A DNA stretch of 64,000 bases from Bacteroidota bacterium (GTDB taxonomy: Bacteria; Bacteroidota; Bacteroidia; Sphingobacteriales; Sphingobacteriaceae), in the NCBI GenBank assembly GCA_023450085.1, contig JAEXHI010000001.1:1-64000 (forward strand), given 5' to 3'. The position numbers were made by a program, and so were the translations under genes. Below are positions 52,682-59,233 of the stretch, piece by piece. Below the pieces are notes generated by a model, which was given only the letters and a program-made list of their open reading frames with translations, did no database searches and was not told the origin of the DNA. Position 1 is the stretch's first letter, and each line of letters starts with the position of its first letter.

Positions 52682-52912
52682 TTAAGGAACTGGATCATGT
52701 CCGTGCCCTCCCCATGGATGGCAACGGCCAATACGCTTTAAAGTTAGCCAACCACCTTTAAAAGGTCCATGTTTTTTAATGGCTTCTACCCCGTATTGCG
52801 AACAAGTAGGTGTATACCTACAACTTGCCCCCAACAAAGGAGACAGTAACCATTGGTACAATTTGATAATCCCCAAGAACAACCAAGAAAACAAAAGCTT
52901 AATGATTTTCAT
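52682..52912 (-). CDS. yidD: Membrane protein insertion efficiency factor YidD
   Basis: 76 residues from ATG 52912; a TTG five codons upstream lies deeper in rnpA and is rejected. The N-terminal amphipathic helix (IIKLLFSWLFLGIIKLYQW) is followed by the YidD signature with conserved cysteines LGASCRYTPTCSQYGVEAIKKHG (about 28-50) and GRCHPWGGHGHDPVP at the C-terminus. It assists YidC-dependent membrane insertion. It overlaps the end of rnpA by 14 bp, the conserved rpmH-rnpA-yidD order. Confidence 0.95.
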   Translation of the reverse strand: MKIIKLLFSWLFLGIIKLYQWLLSPLLGASCRYTPTCSQYGVEAIKKHGPFKGGWLTLKRIGRCHPWGGHGHDPVP

Positions 52913-53291
52913 CGCTGATTTGGGCAACTATTTTAACAAAAACCTGTTTCATCCTCTTTTCCAAGAAGACATAAGGATGAATTTCTTTCCCCACATATTG
53001 CAAAGACAAAAGCAAAACTTCGCTTTTATCTGCCAAATGCTCATATAAAAATGTTTGCTTTTGCAGGCGATAAGCTTCTCGAGTTCGTCGTTTAATCAAA
53101 TTCCTATCAACGGCATGCTTGTAGCGCTTTTTTGCTACATTAATTACCACTTGAGCTGGATAACGATGAGGCTGGGCATCAAAGATAAAAGTTGCCCTAT
53201 AGGGGTACAATAAAAAAGAAGAGCCTTTTTTGAATAGCAAGTCTAATGACTTTTTGCTACATAAACGCTCTTCTTTATAAAATTTATTCAT
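52899..53291 (-). CDS. rnpA: Ribonuclease P protein component
   Basis: 130 residues. The RNR motif of the protein subunit is present as RNLIKRRTREAYR (about 62-74), with the RYPAQVVINVAKKRYKHAVD strand region before it. It binds the RNase P RNA and pre-tRNA leader. It is downstream of rpmH and upstream of yidD, and the three form the usual operon. No dnaA or yidC gene adjoins, as expected for Bacteroidota. Confidence 0.96.
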   Translation of the reverse strand: MNKFYKEERLCSKKSLDLLFKKGSSFLLYPYRATFIFDAQPHRYPAQVVINVAKKRYKHAVDRNLIKRRTREAYRLQKQTFLYEHLADKSEVLLLSLQYVGKEIHPYVFLEKRMKQVFVKIVAQISDENH

Positions 53292-53356
53292 TTTTTGATT
53301 GCTAAACCGCAGAAGTTAAATTGATCTGCCCTCACCACAAGGGTGGCAATCAAAAA

Positions 53357-53515
53357 TTATGCTTTATGACGACGCTCGTCAGAAACTGTCAATCTTTTTC
53401 TTCCTTTTGCGCGGCGAGAAGCTAAAACTCTTCTACCGTTTGCTGTAGCCATTCTTTCGCGGAAGCCATGTTTGTTTCTTCTCTTTCTTTGCGAAGGTTG
53501 GAATGTTCTTTTCAT
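53357..53515 (-). CDS. rpmH: 50S ribosomal protein L34
   Basis: 52 residues, the typical length. The chain begins MKRTFQPSQRKRRNKHGFRE, then RMATANGRRVLASRRAKGRK and ends RLTVSDERRHKA; extremely basic. It is the first gene of the rpmH-rnpA-yidD operon. The -7 box TATATTTG with a -33 TTG at the standard distance lies at 53556-53586. Found by direct translation of the minus strand. Confidence 0.98.
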   Translation of the reverse strand: MKRTFQPSQRKRRNKHGFRERMATANGRRVLASRRAKGRKRLTVSDERRHKA

Positions 53516-53555
53516 AACTATATAATATATTAACTAGAGTTTTTAATAAGAGGTG

Positions 53556-53586
53556 CAAATATAAAGCGATATTTTTAAAATTGCAA
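53556..53586 (-). promoter_or_regulatory. Strong promoter of rpmH: TTG-N19-TATATTTG
   Basis: On the minus strand TTGC (plus 53583-53586) is followed after 19 nt by TATATTTG (plus reads CAAATATA, 53556-53563), the best Bacteroidota consensus promoter in the window. The ATG at 53515 follows with a 5'-UTR of about 35 nt. Confidence 0.82.
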
Positions 53587-53589
53587 CAG

Positions 53590-53780
53590 CAAATTAATTT
53601 ATTTTTAAAGTTATTGGTTTAGGCTTATGGTTAATTGGTGATTTGTTTAACTGGTGATTTGATTTTCAGCCCATTAGTTCATTCCTTACCAACATTATCA
53701 TCTCGACCAAAAATTGATTATTGGTTCATTTGTTCATTAGTCATTGTTTCATTGACGATTGGTTATTGCTTAAAATTACA
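53590..53780. other. T-rich low-complexity spacer
   Basis: Repeated words such as TTGGTGATTTG (53634, 53653), TTCATTTGTTCATTAG and GTTCATT; no ORF and no clear palindrome except the terminator that follows. It looks like decayed short-period repeat. Confidence 0.45.
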
Positions 53781-53782
53781 AT

Positions 53783-53818
53783 AAAAAAGCCCGACAGGCT
53801 ACCTAGACCTATCGAGCT
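53783..53818 (-). terminator. Intrinsic terminator of the micro-protein gene
   Basis: On the minus strand AGCTCGATAGG pairs with CCTGTCGGGCT (G-U pairs allowed) and is followed by TTTTTT. It lies 33 bp beyond the stop codon at 53851. Confidence 0.85.
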
Positions 53819-53850
53819 CCATTTATTAACTAACTACAAATTTTTCGTGT

Positions 53851-54003
53851 TTATGCTGCGCCCCTTATTACTCTTAATAAGATGGCCACAATAGCTATTA
53901 CCAATAAAGCATGTATAATACCTCCTGTATAATAGCCTCCTAAAAAGCTAATTGCCCAAATGATGACTAAAATCACTGCAATTACATATAATAGATTTCC
54001 CAT
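53851..54003 (-). CDS. lmo0937-family 50-residue membrane micro-protein
   Basis: 50 residues, two hydrophobic segments: MGNLLYVIAVILVIIWAISF then the Gly-rich GGYYTGGIIHALL and a second helix ending LLRVIRGAA. This is the lmo0937 family of small stress-associated membrane proteins, whose function is unknown. It was not caught by longer-ORF criteria but has its own start, stop and terminator. Confidence 0.88.
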   Translation of the reverse strand: MGNLLYVIAVILVIIWAISFLGGYYTGGIIHALLVIAIVAILLRVIRGAA

Positions 54004-54136
54004 AATATTGACGTTAAAGTTTTAAGTATAAAATTGTTAATTGATCTGATTTATTACTTTAACAAGCCATGCTAAAAATTGTTCTGATTTTTTTTTGATG
54101 TAAAGAAAAAAGCCACAAATACACAGATTTTCGCAT

Positions 54137-54171
54137 AAAAAAACCTCGTAGGTTTAAATACCTACGAGGTT
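54137..54171 (-). terminator. Intrinsic terminator of the LytTR operon
   Basis: 12-bp perfect arms AACCTCGTAGGT (54142-54153) and ACCTACGAGGTT (54160-54171), 6-nt loop, with a T7 tail on the minus strand (plus A tract 54137-54143). It lies 100 bp after the response-regulator stop. Confidence 0.88.
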
Positions 54172-54270
54172 ATAGAAGCTATTTATTTCGGAATTGTTCC
54201 TTATAACGCTTTAAGATCCCACCCTACACGGGAATAACGTATTATTGAAGGAACAGAATGAAACAGAATA

Positions 54271-55005
54271 TCAAATCCCTAAAGCAGCTTTAAGCTTTAC
54301 GTAGCCTGTTTTGCTTACGGGCAGCCAAATGCCTGTTTTTAGCAACACCACATAACTTTCTTTTTCCTTAAGCTCTATTTTGGTTACCTGAGCAAGGTTA
54401 ATGATATAAGAACGATGAATACGGATAAACTGAGCAGCATCTAGTGTCTGCTCAAAAAAGCTCATCGTTTTGTTCTTTTGGAAATTCCCCTCGGTGGTAT
54501 TCAATTTCACGTAGTCATCATCAGCTTCCAAGTAATGGATTGCTTCTACTGGAATAATTTTGATTACGCCAGCATTTTTAACCACCACCCTATTGTTTTG
54601 TGCTGGCGATAGCGATGCCGTTTCCAAGAGTTCCTGACTGTTATCGCCTTTGGCCAATTTAGAAGGCAGTTTTTGCATGGCCTGCTCAAAACGAGTTTGT
54701 TCAATGGGCTTCAAAAGATAATCAACTGCATTTACCTCAAAAGCCTTGATCGCATATTCATCAAATGCTGTAGTAAAAATTACAGCAGGTCGGTTTTCTA
54801 CTAACTCCAGCATTTCAAAGCCACTTATTTTTGGCATTTGAATATCCAAGAAAATCAAATCAGGCTGGTGTTGAGTAATTGCTTTTAAACCCTCAAAACC
54901 ATCACTGCATTCGGCCACTATCTCAACTTCTGGAAAAGCCTTTAAATAATGCTTCACAATATCTCTGGCAAGGGCTTCATCATCAATGAGTATGGTTCTT
55001 ATCAT
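54271..55005 (-). CDS. LytTR-family response regulator
   Basis: 244 residues. The receiver domain has the acidic pair DD at 8-9 and phospho-acceptor D54 in LIFLDIQMP, with K in DYLLKPIE near 105. The C-terminal LytTR DNA-binding domain runs from about 145 (IKIIPVEAIHYLEADDDYVKL, then FIRIHRSYIINLAQV). The start overlaps the 3' end of the kinase gene by 23 bp. It regulates target genes under control of the LytS-type kinase encoded upstream. Confidence 0.95.
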   Translation of the reverse strand: MIRTILIDDEALARDIVKHYLKAFPEVEIVAECSDGFEGLKAITQHQPDLIFLDIQMPKISGFEMLELVENRPAVIFTTAFDEYAIKAFEVNAVDYLLKPIEQTRFEQAMQKLPSKLAKGDNSQELLETASLSPAQNNRVVVKNAGVIKIIPVEAIHYLEADDDYVKLNTTEGNFQKNKTMSFFEQTLDAAQFIRIHRSYIINLAQVTKIELKEKESYVVLLKTGIWLPVSKTGYVKLKAALGI

Positions 55006-56044
55006 CTTTCTGAGGGATTTTTAGGGTAGTAATATACAAATTATTGTCCTTTGATTCTGCTTGGAGCAGGCTGCTATCGGCAAAAAGCAAATACAATCTT
55101 CGTCTGATGGCCGAAAGTCCAAAACCAGTTCCTTTGGATGCCTTCATCTCCGGATCGTAAGGGTTGGTTACTCTTATTACGAGAGTACTGTCTTCCATTT
55201 TCACTTCCAAGGTAATGGTAATGGCTGTGGAAGTATTATATAGGCCAAATTTGATGGCATTCTCTACAATGGGCTGAAGTAAAGTTCCTGGCAAACAAAG
55301 TCCTTTCGTTTCTTCAGCAATGTTTACGTCTACACTCAATCGATGGCTAAAACGTACTTTTTCGATATCCAAATAGAGCTGTATGTATTCCATTTCATCG
55401 GCTACACTTACCCAAACTTCATCATCACGTTTTAAAGTCCCGCGTAAAAAGGCCGCCAACTTAGTAATCATCGTTCCTGCTTCCGTAGGATTTACAATGG
55501 TTAAAGCATAAACAGAATTTAAGCTATTGAATAAAAAGTGTGGTTGTAATTGGTGACGCAATTTGTTCAGTTCAGCCTCTTTAGCCAAGTTTTGGGTTGC
55601 CAACATACGAGCCTGCATTTCCGACTGCTCTTCCAACCGATACCATAAGATATTAGCCAATGCACACCACGCCAGACACATAAAAGATACTGCTGCTTTA
55701 AAAATATCCGAAAGGTCTAAAAAGGCGACATAACTGGTTTGGTTAGCAAACAAAAAAGTTAAAACATATTTTGAAGCGAACACAACCGCCGCCGAAATCA
55801 CCAAGGTTACCAGCAGCACATACAATAGCTTTTCGTTTTTAGGCTGGTAATAGCCCAGCATATTGCTAATCACGATACAACCAAAGGCCAAACATAAATT
55901 ACTTACCACACTGTCGGCCACCGAAATTTGCCAAGAGAAATTAAAAAAGAAATACAAAACCGCAGCGCAAGCCACCTGCCAGCATAACAAAATGATGCCT
56001 GCTATGGTCTTAATCTGCGGTTTTGATAGTGGTGTAGTTGTCAA
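54983..56044 (-). CDS. LytS-type sensor histidine kinase (HisKA_7TM-like membrane part)
   Basis: 353 residues with a TTG start; no ATG precedes the membrane region, so TTG is retained. Four transmembrane helices (about 12-33, 43-62, 74-100, 112-134) are followed by a short coiled coil and the His_kinase domain with phospho-acceptor H169 in LQPHFLFNSLNSVYAL and a C-terminal HATPase (LQPIVENAIKFGL; GTGFGLSAIRRRL). No periplasmic sensor domain. It signals to the LytTR regulator and is preceded by the LiaF-like gene by 29 bp, all in one operon. Confidence 0.92.
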   Translation of the reverse strand: MTTTPLSKPQIKTIAGIILLCWQVACAAVLYFFFNFSWQISVADSVVSNLCLAFGCIVISNMLGYYQPKNEKLLYVLLVTLVISAAVVFASKYVLTFLFANQTSYVAFLDLSDIFKAAVSFMCLAWCALANILWYRLEEQSEMQARMLATQNLAKEAELNKLRHQLQPHFLFNSLNSVYALTIVNPTEAGTMITKLAAFLRGTLKRDDEVWVSVADEMEYIQLYLDIEKVRFSHRLSVDVNIAEETKGLCLPGTLLQPIVENAIKFGLYNTSTAITITLEVKMEDSTLVIRVTNPYDPEMKASKGTGFGLSAIRRRLYLLFADSSLLQAESKDNNLYITTLKIPQKDDKNHTH

Positions 56045-56073
56045 GGTGTTTAGTTTTAGGTTTAGTGAAAAGA

Positions 56074-56892
56074 TTAATAACTCTTAAACTCTACCCCTCC
56101 AAAAAGCACCACTCCTCTTATAATAATCAATTTATTTGCCTTTTCCGTTGCTGGATAAATGGCTCTCTTATCGTCAACCCCTCCAAAAATGGCAGTAACT
56201 TCCGATTTAATTTGCCAAGTGGCAGGCACTACAATTTTCACCCCTCCAAATATGGCAGTAACATCCAATATAATTTGTCCTTCAAAATCAGATTGGGTCA
56301 AATTAAGGTCTCCACCGCCAAATACTGCAACCACTTCCCCTCCTTTTAAATTTTTAGAGTAGATGACCTGATTGCTTCCGCCAAATACATTTACGGAATT
56401 AATGTAGTCGTTGCTGTATTTGTCTTTTTTACCACTGTCTTTTTTGCCACCGCTGATGGGCTCCACTGGTTCTGGTTCTTGCTCTTGTCCTACAGGGTTT
56501 ACATATTCGAACTTGTCAAAACGTTCTTTCCTGCGTCGTTTTTTATCTCGGCACACCGTAGTGTCTTTTGGTTTAAGGATCAGATAAAGTCCAAGAGCCA
56601 CAATGGCTATCGGTAGTGCTACGTGCGGCATTTGGTAATCATCCAAAATATCATCTAGCGTAAAGTATCCTCCTATCAGCACCATCACAAACCAGCCACT
56701 GCTTCTGAAATTATGACGAGCACCAACGAATAAGCCTATGACCACTAGCCAAATACTCCAGCTAAAAAACCAGTGCGGTAAGCCAAAGCCAAAATTCCTC
56801 AGCAATAAAAGCCCACCAATACCCATGATGATGAAGCCTGCCCAAACTTTTCCTGAGCGATTAACCATATTTTTATTTTCTGTATTTTCCAT
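56074..56892 (-). CDS. LiaF-like / DUF5668 membrane protein
   Basis: 272 residues from ATG 56892; a GTG frame reaching 56943 overlaps the promoter and is rejected. The N-terminal half has four transmembrane helices in hairpins (VWAGFIIMGIGGLLLLRN..., about 14-105). The cytoplasmic half carries five copies of a [VIL]FGG word (VFGGSNQVI, VFGGGDLNL, IFGGVKIVV, IFGGVDDKR, LFGGVEFKS) forming a beta-helix-like LiaF C-terminal domain. LiaF proteins inhibit cell-envelope-stress kinases. The kinase and LytTR regulator genes follow in the same operon. Confidence 0.88.
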   Translation of the reverse strand: MENTENKNMVNRSGKVWAGFIIMGIGGLLLLRNFGFGLPHWFFSWSIWLVVIGLFVGARHNFRSSGWFVMVLIGGYFTLDDILDDYQMPHVALPIAIVALGLYLILKPKDTTVCRDKKRRRKERFDKFEYVNPVGQEQEPEPVEPISGGKKDSGKKDKYSNDYINSVNVFGGSNQVIYSKNLKGGEVVAVFGGGDLNLTQSDFEGQIILDVTAIFGGVKIVVPATWQIKSEVTAIFGGVDDKRAIYPATEKANKLIIIRGVVLFGGVEFKSY

Positions 56893-56916
56893 TTGTCTTG
56901 TGCTATTTGATATGTC

Positions 56917-56947
56917 CAAAAGTATCTCACCCCTTTTAGTCACACAA
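56917..56947 (-). promoter_or_regulatory. Promoter TTG-N20-TACTTTTG of the LiaF-LytS-LytTR operon
   Basis: On minus TTG (plus CAA, 56945-56947) is followed after 20 nt by TACTTTTG (plus CAAAAGTA, 56917-56924). It lies 24 nt before ATG 56892 and sets that start. Confidence 0.78.
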
Positions 56948-57049
56948 CACCAGACGGTTATTTGCTATCCAATTATCGGTAAAATGCATTAATTTATCGG
57001 TAAAAATTTTCGTTAAATTGAAAACCATCGGTTAAATACAGATAAAGAA

Positions 57050-57166
57050 GTGAAAATACTTAGCCTTATTCTCCTTTTGATCCTCCCCGTTTTTGCAAAC
57101 GCACAAGATTTAAGCCAGCACTACAAGATTTACGACGTAAAAAACAGAAGATTGTTAACCATATAA
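57050..57166 (+). pseudogene. Truncated ChaN-family gene (first 38 codons only)
   Basis: GTG-start frame of 38 codons then TAA. The sequence KILSLILLLILPVF...QDLSQHYKIYDVKNRRLL is closely similar to the N-terminus of the intact ChaN gene at 58236 (signal peptide, then QDINQHYKIYDVKKQKII). After residue 38 homology ends abruptly, so this is a 5' fragment left by a deletion or rearrangement, not a functional gene. It is the same orientation as the intact copy, 1.07 kb upstream. Confidence 0.8.
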
Positions 57167-57370
57167 TATTGTGGCTAACACCAAAACCTTGTTGTTAATA
57201 TTACTCGAAAGTTGCATCTATTAGGTATTCGTTATAAATCGTTCACGAAGAAGGGCTTGTCTATAGACAAGTGAACACCTTAAACACCTTGTATTTTTTT
57301 TAGAAATTGGAACGCAATTGAACACGAAAGATTCAATTTGGAATAAGTTCCATAGAAATTATTATTAATA
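57167..57370. other. Spacer after the ChaN fragment with a 16-bp palindrome
   Basis: No gene. CTTGTCTATAGACAAG (57256-57271) is perfectly palindromic and is nested in outer GTTCAC/GTGAAC arms (57241-57246 and 57271-57276); a T8 run follows near 57293. It could be a terminator remnant or an operator. Confidence 0.4.
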
Positions 57371-57424
57371 AAAAAGTTGTTCCGAAGACAAATCAAATTT
57401 ATTGATATTATATCTTCGGAACAA
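57371..57424 (-). terminator. Terminator of the lipoprotein gene at 57434
   Basis: Perfect 12-bp arms TTGTTCCGAAGA (57377-57388) and TCTTCGGAACAA (57413-57424) with a 24-nt loop; on minus it is followed by a T-rich run (ACTTTTTTATT). It starts about 10 bp beyond the stop. Confidence 0.85.
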
Positions 57425-57433
57425 TCTAGTCTA

Positions 57434-57967
57434 TTACCAAGATTGAGAGGTAATCACCTTATTATTTGCATCAACTGTGAAAAAACCATTATAATTTTCA
57501 ATGGTAAAGCTATTTTCACCAGTATTCCCGGTTAAGAATTTACTTCTCTTAATTGTGTATTCAAAATAATAAGTTATCCCTGTAAAAGTTGGACTTGGAA
57601 CACCAAGCTTGTAGGTTATCGTAAAAGAAGGACCTGTAGCATTTGGATCTTTTGCAAGAGAAAATGATTTGGATTGCCAAGCTCCATTAGCATCTTTTTC
57701 CAATGCAAAATTTATCCTGAAAACATTTTGATTTCTTACAAAACCAGAAACTTTATTTGGGTCTGTAGATCGCACATCTGATATTCCACCCCCATTCTCA
57801 CAGTCACAGTACGTATCATCTACTTCATAATCAATATCGCCATTTTCCATAGTTACCTTTCCTTTTGAAAGCGCTACAGTTTCCTCTGGTTGCACGGCAT
57901 CCTTTTTACAGCTACTTAAAATAGTCACGCAAGATGCTAATAGAATAATTTTATAACTTAGTTTCAT
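57434..57967 (-). CDS. Lipoprotein of unknown function
   Basis: 177 residues with a lipobox at about residue 20 (ILSSCKKDAVQ). A polar stretch rich in Asp/Glu (VTMENGDIDYEVDDTYCDCENGG) contains two cysteines, followed by a beta-rich part (NVFRINFALEKDANGAWQSKSF; FEYTIKRSKFL) compatible with a small Ig- or lipocalin-like domain. No family is recognised. It lies between the truncated and the intact chaN copies, in the opposite direction, so it may mark where a rearrangement took place. Confidence 0.75.
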   Translation of the reverse strand: MKLSYKIILLASCVTILSSCKKDAVQPEETVALSKGKVTMENGDIDYEVDDTYCDCENGGGISDVRSTDPNKVSGFVRNQNVFRINFALEKDANGAWQSKSFSLAKDPNATGPSFTITYKLGVPSPTFTGITYYFEYTIKRSKFLTGNTGENSFTIENYNGFFTVDANNKVITSQSW

Positions 57968-58235
57968 AATTAAATTGTTTCCGCAAACATATCATAAATT
58001 TGTAATTCAGAGAACTCAAAAAAAAATATTTTTATGGCTTCATCTTTACGTAATGGCACATTAGGATTTCGTCAACCATAAAAATCTTTAACTAACAACT
58101 GAATTCCAACAGATTAGAATCTCTCTTGAAAACTTATGAATAGTGCTTTTAAATATGAACATCTAAATACTGGCATAAACATATTAATGTAACTTACAAT
58201 TTCACTCTTAATCAATTTCCTTTTTTTATACGAAA

Positions 58236-59108
58236 ATGAATAAACTACTTCTTTTAACCCTAATTCTATTACCGTTTCTTGTAAAATCTCAAGACATTAA
58301 TCAGCACTACAAGATTTACGATGTAAAAAAACAGAAGATCATTAACTTGGATGATATTGTAGCTGATATGGCAAAGGCCGATGTTCTTTTCTTTGGTGAG
58401 GAACACAATGATTCGATTGGCCATTATTTGGAAGTAACGCTGTTCAAGAAGCTTGCAACCACTTACCAAAACAAGGTAGGTCTAACGCTTGAAATGTTCC
58501 ATACTGATGTACAACCTGTAATTAATGAATATTTGGCAGGAATCATTACCGAAAAGAATTTCATTAAAGAAGGCAGGGCTTGGAACAACTATAAGGATTA
58601 TAAACCCATGGTTGAATTTGCCAAAAGCGAAGGAATTATGGTGATTGGCGGCAATGCAGCGGCCAGATATAGCAACTCAGTGACTAAAAATGGAATGGAG
58701 ATTTTGAGCAAGTTACCTGCTAGTTCCAAGCAATTTCTACCTCCAAATAAAATTGACACCTTAACTGGCAGATACTATGAAAAGTTTATCGACTTACTAG
58801 GAGGCCACGGTATGGGTGCAATGAAGGTTTACCAAACCCAAAACTTTTGGGATGCCACCATGGCTTGGTCTATTGCAAAATTTGCCAAGGAGCATAAGGG
58901 CAAAAAGATATTTCAGGTGAATGGCCGTTTCCATAGTGATGAAAAGTTGGGTACTTACGCACAACTTCAAAAATATGCACCAAAACTGAAGGCTTTAAAT
59001 ATCGCTTCTTTTGCAGCGGAAGATTTTGAAAATCCTAATTGGGAAAAGTACCAAAACTTGGGAGATTATGTCATTGTAACTGACCCAAAAGTGAAGAAGA
59101 GTTTTTAG
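58236..59108 (+). CDS. ChaN family haem/iron-related exported protein
   Basis: 290 residues. The signal peptide ends near VKSQ (about residue 19) without a lipobox. The family pattern is VLFFGEEHNDSIGHYLEV (about 50-67), VGLTLEMFHTDVQPV, and ATMAWSIAKFAK near 210, with the C-terminal VNGRFHSDEKLGT. ChaN homologues (Cofac_haem_bdg family) bind haem at the outer or periplasmic side. The TonB receptor gene immediately downstream on the other strand suggests an iron or haem uptake locus (inference). A truncated relative lies at 57050-57166. Confidence 0.88.
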   Translation: MNKLLLLTLILLPFLVKSQDINQHYKIYDVKKQKIINLDDIVADMAKADVLFFGEEHNDSIGHYLEVTLFKKLATTYQNKVGLTLEMFHTDVQPVINEYLAGIITEKNFIKEGRAWNNYKDYKPMVEFAKSEGIMVIGGNAAARYSNSVTKNGMEILSKLPASSKQFLPPNKIDTLTGRYYEKFIDLLGGHGMGAMKVYQTQNFWDATMAWSIAKFAKEHKGKKIFQVNGRFHSDEKLGTYAQLQKYAPKLKALNIASFAAEDFENPNWEKYQNLGDYVIVTDPKVKKSF

Positions 59109-59119
59109 GGAAGATAGCA

Positions 59120-59212
59120 CGTCATCTCGATCGCAGCGTAGTCCCGAGCTTTCGGGAGAGAGATCTTTTATTTATACATTCAAAGATTTCTCCACTACGG
59201 TCGAAATGACGG
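59120..59212. repeat. Dispersed inverted repeat between chaN and the TonB receptor gene
   Basis: The left arm CGTCATCTCGATCGCAG... and right arm ...CTACGGTCGAAATGACG fold together with inner GAGATCTTT/AAAGATTTCTC pairing and a CCCGAGCTTTCGGG hairpin. It also fits as bidirectional terminator between converging genes. The same word family occurs in the 227-bp units at 33443. Confidence 0.78.
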
Positions 59213-59233
59213 CAAAGAACAGCAGTATAAATG

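Noticed and set aside
52682..53515. Replication origin near rpmH-rnpA
   Set aside because: No dnaA gene, DnaA-box cluster or gidA is visible here, and in Bacteroidota this gene cluster is often away from oriC.
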